Assembly (NCBI RefSeq): GCF_012726235.1
Contig: NZ_JAASAH010000009.1
Coordinates: 124,001-188,000, forward strand
Direction of reading: 5' to 3'
DNA: 64,000 nucleotides
Source: Streptomyces sp. HNM0574
Lineage (GTDB): Bacteria; Actinomycetota; Actinomycetes; Streptomycetales; Streptomycetaceae
The notes under the pieces are model-generated. The model was given only the letters and a program-made list of their open reading frames with translations, ran no database searches and was not told where the DNA came from. This document shows positions 56,438-64,000 of the stretch, in pieces (positions within the stretch are counted from its first letter, which is position 1; every line of letters begins with the position of its first letter). The translations under genes and the position numbers were made by a program.

Positions 56438-56453
56438 TCTACACACGTGTAGA
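56438..56453. promoter_or_regulatory. TCTACAC-AC-GTGTAGA palindrome before the LCP gene
   Basis: Perfect 7-base arms, 48-63 bases upstream of the LCP start, in the gap after narK. On the minus strand TAGAGT at its edge could be a -10. Candidate operator. Confidence 0.5.
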
Positions 56454-56490
56454 AACGTCGCCCGGCGGGTCCCACGGCGGAAGGGGGCCG

Positions 56491-57723
56491 CTACGTCTCC
56501 GCGCCCGCCTCGCGCATCCGCCCGTACGCGTACACGCAGCCCGCGAGCGCGAGCATGGCGAGCAGCATGAAGCCGATCGCGTACGAGTCCTTCGCGCTGT
56601 AGATGGCGCCCATCACGATCGGCGGGAGGAAGCCGCCCAGGCCGCCGACGGCGCCGACGATGCCGGTGACGCTGCCCACCTGCCGCTGCGGCGTCACCTG
56701 CGAGACCAGCGCGAACACGCTCCCGCTGGTGGTGCCCAGACCCGCGGCCATCACCAGCAGCGCGAGGGTGCCGACCGGCTGGAGCGGCGGGTCGAAGGCC
56801 TGCACGATCGCGAACAGGGCCACGATGCCCAGCGCCCAGGCCGTCACCACCGCCGGGTGCACCCGGTCCGCCAGCCACCCGCCGACCGGCCGGAAGACGA
56901 CGGTGACCAGCGCGAACCCGGCCGCCTTGGTGCCCGCGTCGGTCGGCGTGACGTCGTACCAGGTCTTCAGGTACGTCGGCAGGTAGACGCCGAAGGCGAC
57001 GACCCCGCCGAAGCCGATCGCGTACAGCGCCGACAGCTCCCAGGTGACGCGCAGTTCCCCGGCCTCCGCGAGCCGCCGGCCCAGCGGGGTGGTGGGCACC
57101 GTGCGCTCCGGACGGTCGGCCAGCAGCAGGTACGCGGCGACCGCGTACACCGCGAGCGCCAGCGCGACGAGGAGGAACGGCAGCTTGTCGCCGTGCTCGT
57201 AGACGCGCGGGGTGACGTACCCGGAGAGCGCGACGCCGCCCATGCCCATGCCGAACACGCCCAGCGCGAAACCCCGGCGCTCCGGCGGGAACCAGGAGTT
57301 CACCAGCGGGATGCCGATCGCGAAGGTGGTGCCGCCGAGCCCGAGGAAGAAGCCCACCACGAGCAGCGCGGCGAAGTTGTCCTGCACCACGGTCAGCAGC
57401 AGCACCGGCACGATGGTCAGCGCCGTCACCAGCGGGAACATCAGCCGGGCCCCGTACCGGTCGGTGAGCGCCCCGGCCGGGACCCGGCCCAGCGAGCCGA
57501 CGAGCACCGGCACGGCGACCATCAGGGACTGCGCGAAGGAGCCGGCGCCGGTGCGCGCCGCCAGCGGGACGGCCAGCGGGGCGATCAGGTTCCAGGCCCA
57601 GAAGGTGAGCGCGAAACCGACGGTGGCGGTGGCCAGATTGCGGTAGGCGGTGGCCTCGGGCACCGCCCCCGGGGACGGGGAACTCCCGGGCGCGGGAGGG
57701 GTGGTGACCTCGCGTGCGCTCAC
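56491..57723 (-). CDS. narK: nitrate/nitrite transporter, NarK type
   Basis: A 410-residue MFS protein of the NNP family, which moves nitrate in and nitrite out. Family features are FALTFWAWNLIAPLA at the start, GRVPAGALTDRYGAR, FFLGLGGTTFAIGIPLVNSWFP-like signature (GGTTFAIGIPLVNSWF) and FGMGMGGVALSGY. The start is GTG 57723, which overlaps the narI stop (GTGA) and has GGAG eight bases before; an ATG five codons earlier has no ribosome site. It is the last gene of the narGHJI operon and supplies its substrate. Confidence 0.92.
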   Translation of the reverse strand: MSAREVTTPPAPGSSPSPGAVPEATAYRNLATATVGFALTFWAWNLIAPLAVPLAARTGAGSFAQSLMVAVPVLVGSLGRVPAGALTDRYGARLMFPLVTALTIVPVLLLTVVQDNFAALLVVGFFLGLGGTTFAIGIPLVNSWFPPERRGFALGVFGMGMGGVALSGYVTPRVYEHGDKLPFLLVALALAVYAVAAYLLLADRPERTVPTTPLGRRLAEAGELRVTWELSALYAIGFGGVVAFGVYLPTYLKTWYDVTPTDAGTKAAGFALVTVVFRPVGGWLADRVHPAVVTAWALGIVALFAIVQAFDPPLQPVGTLALLVMAAGLGTTSGSVFALVSQVTPQRQVGSVTGIVGAVGGLGGFLPPIVMGAIYSAKDSYAIGFMLLAMLALAGCVYAYGRMREAGAET

Positions 57724-58439
57724 TCGACTCGCTCCCATCCCCGGCGCTCACGGCGCGCGGACAGCTGCCCCTCGTCGCGGCTCCGGTAGACGATGTACGG
57801 GCGGAACAGGTACTGCACGGGGGCGCTGAACATGTGCACGAGCCGGGTGAACGGGATCAGCGCGAACAGCGCCAGCCCCACCAGGACATGGATCTGGTAC
57901 AGCACCGGCACGCCCTCCATCAGGGCCGTGTCGGGCCGCAGGGTGAAGAGGCTGCGCGCCCAGGGCGCGATGGTGTCGCGGTAGTGGTAGCCGGTGCCCG
58001 AGGTGTGCGCGAGCTTGGCCCACATGCCCATCACCAGCGCGCCGACCAGCACCAGGTACATCAGCTTGTCGTTGCCCGTGGTGGCGCGGAAGACCGGCCC
58101 GGTGGTCCGGCGGCGGTAGACCAGCAGCCCGATCCCCGCGACGGTCAGCACCCCGGCCGCCGTTCCGCCGTACAGCGAGAACAGGTGGTACGTGTGCTCG
58201 CCGACACCGGCCGCCTCGGACCACGATTCGGGGATGAACAGCCCCACCAGGTGCCCGACGAGGACGAAGAGGATGCCGTAGTGGAAGGCGGGCGAGGCGA
58301 CGCGCAGCAGCCGGGACTCGTACAGCTGCGAAGAGCGCGTCGTCCAGCCGAACTTGTCGTAGCGGTAGCGCCAGCAGGTGCCCGCGACGAGCAGCACCGC
58401 GGCGGCGTAGGGCAGCACGGCCCACAACAGGGTGCTCAT
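57720..58439 (-). CDS. narI: respiratory nitrate reductase gamma subunit (cytochrome b)
   Basis: A 239-residue membrane protein with five predicted helices that carries two b hemes and passes electrons from menaquinol to NarH. Histidines suited as heme ligands are in FHYGILFVLVGHLVG and in YQIHVLVGLALFAL, with FTRLVHMFSAP near the C terminus. Its ATG overlaps the narJ stop by one base (TGATG), and its own stop overlaps narK. Confidence 0.93.
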   Translation of the reverse strand: MSTLLWAVLPYAAAVLLVAGTCWRYRYDKFGWTTRSSQLYESRLLRVASPAFHYGILFVLVGHLVGLFIPESWSEAAGVGEHTYHLFSLYGGTAAGVLTVAGIGLLVYRRRTTGPVFRATTGNDKLMYLVLVGALVMGMWAKLAHTSGTGYHYRDTIAPWARSLFTLRPDTALMEGVPVLYQIHVLVGLALFALIPFTRLVHMFSAPVQYLFRPYIVYRSRDEGQLSARRERRGWERVE

Positions 58440-59074
58440 CACGGGTCTCCGTTCAGGACGGGCAGGAGGCGGGAAGCGGCGGGGCCGTACGGCTCCAGGC
58501 CGACGTCCTCGCGGGGCGGGCCGCCGCGCGCCAGGGCCTGCGCGGCGGCGCGGTCCTTGGGCGAGGCGCCGGGCAGCGTGGCGCAGACCGCCTCCAGCAG
58601 CAGCGCGTACGGCGTGCCGCAGTCGGTGAGGGAGAGCCGCAGCAGCTCCAGCGCGGGGCGGTGCGGGACGAGGAGTTCCAGGCCGCGGGTGTGCGCGGAG
58701 AACTCCAGGACGGCGGGCAGGAAGTCCGGCAGCTCCTCGCCGTCGGTGTACTCCAGCCCCGCACGCCGGTACGTCTCCTTGAACCGGACCAGGGACATGC
58801 CGCGGCGGCGGGTGTCGCCGTCGGTCCACCAGGTGAGGTAGAGGCAGCGGCGGTTCTTGAAGTCGAAGACGTCGACGTAGTGCCGGGCGAGCTCCTCCGG
58901 CGCGGTGGCCTCGGCGTGGTCGAGGAAGGCCGCGAGGCGGCGGAAGGGCCTGCCCCGGCGCGCGGCCACCGCGGCCCGGATCAGGGGCAGTTCGGCCCGG
59001 AGCCCCGGGTCGGGGTAGACCAGCAGGCGGGCCGCGGCCTGGTGCGCGACGGCCCGCGCCTCGGCGTTCCTCAC
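58439..59074 (-). CDS. narJ: nitrate reductase assembly chaperone
   Basis: A 211-residue NarJ/TorD-type helical chaperone. It helps insert the molybdenum cofactor into NarG and is not part of the final enzyme. Typical parts are ELARHYVDVFDFKNRRCLYLTWW-like (ELARHYVDVFDFKNR) and the long helices after it. The start is GTG, overlapping the narH stop (GTGA). Position between narH and narI is the standard order. Confidence 0.92.
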   Translation of the reverse strand: MRNAEARAVAHQAAARLLVYPDPGLRAELPLIRAAVAARRGRPFRRLAAFLDHAEATAPEELARHYVDVFDFKNRRCLYLTWWTDGDTRRRGMSLVRFKETYRRAGLEYTDGEELPDFLPAVLEFSAHTRGLELLVPHRPALELLRLSLTDCGTPYALLLEAVCATLPGASPKDRAAAQALARGGPPREDVGLEPYGPAASRLLPVLNGDP

Positions 59075-60816
59075 GGGCGCTCCTCCTCGCGGGCGGGGGG
59101 TTCGGGGGCGGGCGCTTCGGGTTCACTCGCGGGGTCGTCCCGGGGCGGGAAGAGGCCGTCCGGGGTGCCGTTGCCGTCCCAGTTGAGGAGGTTGACGCGG
59201 ACGGCGCGGGAGGCGACGCCGGCGTCGGCGGGGGTGTCGGCGCGCTGCCGGTCGCGCAGCGCGTGGAAGTTCTCGACGGCGACGGGCGGCACCCCGCCGG
59301 AGCCCTCCCCCAGCGTCCCGCCCATGCCGGGGCCGCCGTCGAAGTCGAGGCTGCACTCGTCGGGCAGGGCCGACTCCTCCAGCCGGTTGGCGTCGCCGAC
59401 GGCCGCGGTGGGGATGACGTACCGCTCCTCGTACTTGGCGATCGCCAGCAGCCGGTACATCTCCTCCAGTTCGGCCGGGGTCGTGCCCACGGCGGCGGCC
59501 TCCTCCTCCGAAGGTCCGGTGTCCTCCCCGAGGTTGACGCGGCGCAGGTGCGCGCGCATCGCGGCCAGCTTCGTCAGACAGGAGCGCACCGGACCGGTGT
59601 CCCCCGCGGTGAGGAGCTCCGCGAGGTACTCCAGGGGGATGCGCAGGGTGTCGATGGCGCCGAAGAGATTGCCCGCGTCCTCCCCGTCGAAGCCGGTCCC
59701 GGCGAGCGCGTCGACGACCGGCGAGAGCGGCGGGACGTACCAGACCATCGGCATGGTGCGGTACTCCGGATGCAGCGGCAGGGCGACGCGGTACCGGCTG
59801 ATCAGCGCGTGCACCGGCGAGTTGCGGGCCGCCTCGATCCAGTCGTGGCCGATGCCGGCGCGTTCGGCCTCGCGCCGCACCCGCGGGTCCTCCGGGTCGA
59901 GGAAGACGCCGAGCTGCGCCTCGTACAGCTTCGTCTCGTCAGGCTCGGCCGCGGCCTCCAGTACCTTGTCCGCGTCGTAGAGCATCACGCCGAGGTAGCG
60001 GAGCCTGCCGACGCAGGTCTCCGAGCAGACCGTCGGCAGCCCCACCTCGATCCGCGGGTAGCACAGCGTGCACTTCTCCGCCTTGCCGGTCTTGTGGTTG
60101 AAGTAGACCTTCTTGTACGGGCATCCGGACACGCACATCCGCCAGCCGCGGCACCGGTCCTGGTCGACGAGCACGATGCCGTCCTCGGTGCGCTTGTACA
60201 TCGCCCCCGACGGGCAGGAGGCGACGCACGACGGGTTGAGGCAGTGCTCGCAGATCCGCGGCAGGTAGAACATGAAGGTCTGCTCGAAGGCGTACCTGAC
60301 CTTCTCCTCCGCGTCCGCCGCCTGCCGCCGCACCTTCTCCGCCACCGGGTCGGCGTCCGGACGCTCGCTCACCCCGCCCAGGTTGTCGTCCCAGTTGGCG
60401 CTCCACTCGATCTTCATGGGCTTGCCGGTGAGCAGCGAGCGCGGTTCGGCGACGGGGATGTCCTCGCCCAGCGGCGCGTCGGTGAGGTTGCGGTAGTCGT
60501 ACGTCCAGGGCTCGTAGTAGTCCTTGATGTCCGGCAGCCGCGGGTTGGAGAAGATCGTGGCGAGCTTCCGGAACCGGCCGCCGGCCTTGAGCTTCAGCCG
60601 CCCCCGCCGGTTCAGCTCCCAGCCGCCGCGCCAGGTCTCCTGGTCCTCGTAGCGGCGCGGATAGCCCTGGCCGGGGCGGGTCTCGACGTTGTTGAACCAG
60701 ACGTACTCGACGCCGCCCCGGTTCGTCCACGCCTGCTTGCAGGTGACCGAACAGGTGTGGCAGCCGATGCACTTGTCGAGGTTCATCACCATCGCGATCT
60801 GTGCCATGACCCGCAT
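59071..60816 (-). CDS. narH: respiratory nitrate reductase beta subunit
   Basis: A 581-residue iron-sulfur subunit that carries electrons from NarI to NarG. The first cluster is Cys16, 19, 22 and 26; two further groups are CEHCLNPSCVASCP and CRGWRMCVSGCP, where Trp replaces a Cys as in the [3Fe-4S] site of the E. coli enzyme; KCTLCYPR follows. The C-terminal 80 residues are an acidic, Pro/Glu-rich tail, longer than usual. The ATG is one base after the narG stop, with GGAGGT inside the end of narG. Confidence 0.94.
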   Translation of the reverse strand: MRVMAQIAMVMNLDKCIGCHTCSVTCKQAWTNRGGVEYVWFNNVETRPGQGYPRRYEDQETWRGGWELNRRGRLKLKAGGRFRKLATIFSNPRLPDIKDYYEPWTYDYRNLTDAPLGEDIPVAEPRSLLTGKPMKIEWSANWDDNLGGVSERPDADPVAEKVRRQAADAEEKVRYAFEQTFMFYLPRICEHCLNPSCVASCPSGAMYKRTEDGIVLVDQDRCRGWRMCVSGCPYKKVYFNHKTGKAEKCTLCYPRIEVGLPTVCSETCVGRLRYLGVMLYDADKVLEAAAEPDETKLYEAQLGVFLDPEDPRVRREAERAGIGHDWIEAARNSPVHALISRYRVALPLHPEYRTMPMVWYVPPLSPVVDALAGTGFDGEDAGNLFGAIDTLRIPLEYLAELLTAGDTGPVRSCLTKLAAMRAHLRRVNLGEDTGPSEEEAAAVGTTPAELEEMYRLLAIAKYEERYVIPTAAVGDANRLEESALPDECSLDFDGGPGMGGTLGEGSGGVPPVAVENFHALRDRQRADTPADAGVASRAVRVNLLNWDGNGTPDGLFPPRDDPASEPEAPAPEPPAREEERP

Positions 60817-60817
60817 G

Positions 60818-63800
60818 TCAGTAGGTCACCTCCTGCGCGCGGCGCCGGATGACGGTCACCTCGTCGCGCTGGTTGCCGGTCGGGCCGAGGTAGTTGAAGG
60901 CCCAGGAGAACTGGGCGTAGCCGCCGATGAGATGGCTGGGCTTGAGGATCAGCCGGGTGAGCGAGTTGTGGATGCCCCCGCGCCGCCCCGTGGCCTGGGT
61001 CTTGGGGACGTTCACGGTGCGGTCCTGCGCGTGGTGCATGTAGACGGTGCCGCGCGGCATGCGGTGCGAGACGACGGCGCGGGCCGCGACGACGCCGTTC
61101 CGGTTGACCGCCTCGATCCAGTCGTTGTCGCGTACGCCGACGGCCTCCGCGTCCTGCGGCGACATCCACACGGTCTGGCCGCCGCGCGAGAGGGAGAGCA
61201 TGAACAGGTTGTCCTGGTACTCGGAGTGGATGGACCACTTGTTGTGCGGGGTGAGGTAGCGGACGGTCACCTGCCGCTCCCCGTCGGGCCCCAACTCCGG
61301 CTCCCCGAACAGCCTGTTCATGTCCAGCGGCGGCCGGTAGACGGGCAGCCCCTCGCCGAGTTCGTGCATCCAGTCGTGGTCGACGAAGAAGTGCTGCCGC
61401 CCGGTGAGGGTGTGCCAGGGCTTGAGGTGCTCGGTGTTGAGGGTGAACGCGGTGTACCGGCGTCCCCCGGACTCGCTGCCCGACCACTCCGGCGAGGTGA
61501 TCACGGGGACGGGTGCCGCCTGGGTGTCGGCGTAGCTGATCCGCTTGCCCTCGTGCTCGGCGGCGAGGTGAGCCATCGCCGTGCCGACGCGGCCCTCCAG
61601 GGTGTGGAAACCCTGGGTGGCCAGGCGGCCGTTGGTGGTGCCGGAGAGCGCGAGGATCGCGTTCGCCGCCTTCACGGCGGTGTCCAGCAGTGGCCGCCCG
61701 TCGGCCGGGCCGCCCGAGCGGGTGCCGTTGCGCAGCCGCAGCTGCCCGACCTCCTCGTCGGGCCGGAGCGCGATCCCCTTGGCGGGCAGGCCGAGTTGCT
61801 CGACGAGGGGGCCCAGCGTGGCCATCTTCTCGGCGACCGCCGGGTAGTCCCGCTCGACGACCGTCAGCGCGGGCATCGTCCGGCCCGGCACCGGCGCGCA
61901 CTCCCCGGCCCGCCAGTCCAGCGCGACGCCGCCGGGCTGCGCCGTCTCGCCGGGGGTGTCGTGCTGGAGCGGGGTGGCGACGAGGTCGCGGCGGACGCCC
62001 AGATGCTCGCGGGCGAGGGCGCTGAAGCGGCGGGCGACGGCGTGGAAGGCGTCGAAGTCGCTGCGGGCCTGCCAGGGCGGGTCGACGGCCGGGGTGAAGG
62101 AGTGCACGTAGGGGTGCATGTCCGTGCTGGAGAGGTCGTGCTTCTCGTACCAGGTGGCCGCCGGCAGCACGACGTCCGACATCAGGGTGGACGAGGTCAT
62201 CCGGAAGTCCAGCGAGAGCAGCAGGTCCAACTTGCCCTCGGGGGCCCGCTCGTGCCACCTCACGTCCCGGGGGCGGACGTCCTCGGGGGCCTCCTCCGCG
62301 CTGACGGAGGAGTCGGTGCCGAGCAGGTGCCGCTGGAAGTACTCGGCGCCCTTCGCGGAGGAGCCCAGCAGGTTGGCCCGCCAGAGCGTCAGCACCCGCG
62401 GCCAGTTGGCGGGCGCGTCCGGGTCCTCGCCGGCGAACCCGAGCCGCCCGGCGGTGAGTTCGCCGACGACGTGCCGGGCCGGGTCGTCCGGCTCGGCCGT
62501 CTCCGCCTCTTCGGCCAGGTCCAGCGGGTTGCGGTCGAACGTCGGGTACGAGGGCATCCAGCCCGCGCGGGTGGCGGCGGCCAGGCAGTCGGCGCCGGTC
62601 ATGCCGGTGAAGGCGCCCTTGCCGAGCGGGGAGGCCAGGACGTCGGCCCGGAAGTGGTCGTAGCGCCACTGGTCGGTGTGGAGGAACCAGTAGGCGGTGC
62701 CGATCATCTGGCGCGGCGGCCGCGACCAGTCGTTCGCCGAGGCCAGGCAGGCCCAGCCGGTCGAGGGACGGCACTTCTCCTGGCCGACGTAGTGCGCCCA
62801 GCCGCCGCCGTTGCGGCCCTGGCAGCCGGTGAGCTGGAGCAGCGCGAGGAAGGCGCGGTAGATCGTCTCGGAGTGGAACCAGTGGTTGGTCCCGGCGCCC
62901 ATCAGGATCATGCACCGGCCGTGTGACGCCTCGGCGGTCCGCCCGAACTCGCGGGCGATGCGCACCGCGCGGTCGGCGGGCACCGAGGTGTGCGTCTCCT
63001 GCCAGGCCGGGGTGCCGGGCGTGGCCGCGTCGTCGTAGCCCTCGGGCCAGTCGCCGGGGAGCCCCTCGCGGCCGACGCCGTACTGGGCGAGCAGCAGGTC
63101 GAAGACGGTGGTGACGAGCCGGCCGCCCAGCCGCGTCGCGGGCACGCCACGGCGGACGGTGTCGCCCCGGCCCTGCCCGTGCGCGCCGCCGTCGGTGTCG
63201 AAGCGGGGCAGCAGCACCTCGGCGCCGGTGGCGGACTCCCGGCCGTACAGCGACAGTTCGGGGGTGACCTCGCCGAGGCCGAGGTTCCAGCGTCCCTTGC
63301 CGCTCTCGGTCCAGCGGAAGCCGAGCGAACCGTTCGGGACGACGGGGGCGCCCGTGTCCCGGTCCAGCACGACGGTCTTCCACTCGGCGCCCTCGCCGCC
63401 GTCCCCCAGATCGGAGGCGCGGAGGAATTTGCCGGGTACGTGGGAGCCGTCCCGTTCCTCCAGGGTGACGAGGAACGGCAGGTCGGTGAAGCGGCGCACG
63501 TAGTCGTCGAAGAACGGGGTGGTGCGCTCGGTGAAGAACTCCCGGAGCAGCACATGCCCCATGGCGATCGCCAGCGCCCCGTCCGTCCCCGGGTGCGGGT
63601 GCAGCCACTCGTCGGCGAACTTGGCGTTGTCCGCGTAGTCCGGCGCGACCACCACGACCTTCTGGCCCCGGTAGCGCGCCTCGGCCATCCAGTGCGCGTC
63701 CGGGGTCCGGGTGACGGGCACGTTGGAGCCCCACATCAGCAGGTAGGCCGCGTCCCACCAGTCGCCGGACTCGGGGACGTCGGTCTGGTCGCCGAAAACC

Positions 63801-64000
63801 TGCGGCGAGGCGACAGGCAGGTCCGCGTACCAGTCGTAGAACGAGAGCATGGGCGCCCCGATCAGCGACATGAAGCGGGCGCCGACCGCGTGCGACACCA
63901 TCGACATGGCCGGGATCGGCGAGAAGCCGGCCACCCGGTCCGGGCCGTGCGTGGCGATGGTGTGCACATGGGCCGCCGCCACCATTTCCACGGCCTCGTC
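60818..64000 (-). CDS. narG: respiratory nitrate reductase alpha subunit, N-terminal part outside window
   Basis: The 1060 visible residues are the C-terminal part of NarG, which reduces nitrate to nitrite at a bis-MGD molybdenum centre facing the cytoplasm. The frame runs to the window edge, so about 170-190 residues with the FS0 cluster motif are missing. YDWYADLP contains the Asp that, by comparison with E. coli Asp222, binds molybdenum; TDVPESGDWW and WGSNVPVTRTPDAH follow. The last part has RGTVYMHHAQDRTVN and HLIGGYAQFSWAFNYLGPTGNQRDE-type cofactor-binding segments. First gene of the visible operon. Confidence 0.95.
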   Translation of the reverse strand, partial: DEAVEMVAAAHVHTIATHGPDRVAGFSPIPAMSMVSHAVGARFMSLIGAPMLSFYDWYADLPVASPQVFGDQTDVPESGDWWDAAYLLMWGSNVPVTRTPDAHWMAEARYRGQKVVVVAPDYADNAKFADEWLHPHPGTDGALAIAMGHVLLREFFTERTTPFFDDYVRRFTDLPFLVTLEERDGSHVPGKFLRASDLGDGGEGAEWKTVVLDRDTGAPVVPNGSLGFRWTESGKGRWNLGLGEVTPELSLYGRESATGAEVLLPRFDTDGGAHGQGRGDTVRRGVPATRLGGRLVTTVFDLLLAQYGVGREGLPGDWPEGYDDAATPGTPAWQETHTSVPADRAVRIAREFGRTAEASHGRCMILMGAGTNHWFHSETIYRAFLALLQLTGCQGRNGGGWAHYVGQEKCRPSTGWACLASANDWSRPPRQMIGTAYWFLHTDQWRYDHFRADVLASPLGKGAFTGMTGADCLAAATRAGWMPSYPTFDRNPLDLAEEAETAEPDDPARHVVGELTAGRLGFAGEDPDAPANWPRVLTLWRANLLGSSAKGAEYFQRHLLGTDSSVSAEEAPEDVRPRDVRWHERAPEGKLDLLLSLDFRMTSSTLMSDVVLPAATWYEKHDLSSTDMHPYVHSFTPAVDPPWQARSDFDAFHAVARRFSALAREHLGVRRDLVATPLQHDTPGETAQPGGVALDWRAGECAPVPGRTMPALTVVERDYPAVAEKMATLGPLVEQLGLPAKGIALRPDEEVGQLRLRNGTRSGGPADGRPLLDTAVKAANAILALSGTTNGRLATQGFHTLEGRVGTAMAHLAAEHEGKRISYADTQAAPVPVITSPEWSGSESGGRRYTAFTLNTEHLKPWHTLTGRQHFFVDHDWMHELGEGLPVYRPPLDMNRLFGEPELGPDGERQVTVRYLTPHNKWSIHSEYQDNLFMLSLSRGGQTVWMSPQDAEAVGVRDNDWIEAVNRNGVVAARAVVSHRMPRGTVYMHHAQDRTVNVPKTQATGRRGGIHNSLTRLILKPSHLIGGYAQFSWAFNYLGPTGNQRDEVTVIRRRAQEVTY

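Noticed and set aside
1..64000. tRNA, rRNA, CRISPR arrays, insertion sequences, prophage or secondary metabolite core genes
   Set aside because: No cloverleaf, regularly spaced repeats, transposase, integrase, phage structural or PKS/NRPS genes were seen on either strand.

Overview
This window comes from a Streptomyces-like actinomycete chromosome. GC content is very high, third codon positions are nearly saturated with G/C, GTG and occasional TTG starts are common, and many neighbouring genes overlap by ATGA or GTGA. The families are typical of the group: XRE-TPR regulator next to an RsbW-like ATPase, DUF664-type DinB, LCP protein, DUF5925 AAA ATPase, and many TetR, MarR, IclR, DeoR and GntR regulators. 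I see no rRNA, tRNA, CRISPR array, insertion sequence or polyketide/NRPS cluster. The two edges cut through real genes, lldP on the left and narG on the right.

Layout, left to right. 1-1.14 kb: C-terminal part of an L-lactate permease. 1.17-5.5 kb: a small accessory patch with a nitroreductase, three GNAT acetyltransferases of one subfamily, an XRE-TPR regulator and a divergent anti-sigma-type ATPase. The third GNAT seems frameshifted at its start. 5.5-12.2 kb: a glycoside uptake and breakdown locus (ABC binding protein and two permeases, PfkB kinase, divergent DeoR regulator and GH4 6-phospho-glycosidase). 12.3-15.6 kb: a 2-hydroxyacid dehydrogenase, an ACS-type MFS transporter and an IclR regulator. 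15.6-21.7 kb: an envelope/export block (YceI protein, MarR, FUSC membrane protein, ABC-2 type membrane protein, TetR). 21.8-28.2 kb: sulfotransferase, DinB, amino-acid permease, TPR-like protein, NUDIX, two DUF202 proteins and gluconokinase.

28.4-37.4 kb: an acyl-CoA block. A metallo-hydrolase precedes an APH-type kinase plus acyl-CoA dehydrogenase operon, which together resemble a split ACAD10/11 or LvaA/LvaC module. On the other strand lies SDR, acyl-CoA ligase, TetR and quinone oxidoreductase. The two promoters share a near-identical operator half-site. 37.8-44.5 kb: hypothetical protein, amidase, DUF1275 protein, MaoC hydratase between two TetR regulators, and a zinc alcohol dehydrogenase. 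44.8-49.1 kb: aldehyde dehydrogenase, MFS transporter and CitMHS citrate transporter. 49.4-53 kb: homogentisate dioxygenase, GntR regulator and an orphan type ISP specificity-like protein. 53-56.4 kb: small conserved protein, DUF5925 AAA ATPase and LCP cell-wall ligase. 56.5-64 kb: narGHJI respiratory nitrate reductase followed by a narK transporter, all on the minus strand with overlapping genes.

The strongest non-coding signals are operator-like palindromes that sit exactly where the local regulators should act, and several promoters whose -10 lies 6-7 bases before the start codon, which suggests leaderless mRNAs. All protein functions are by family recognition from the translated sequence; no database search was run.
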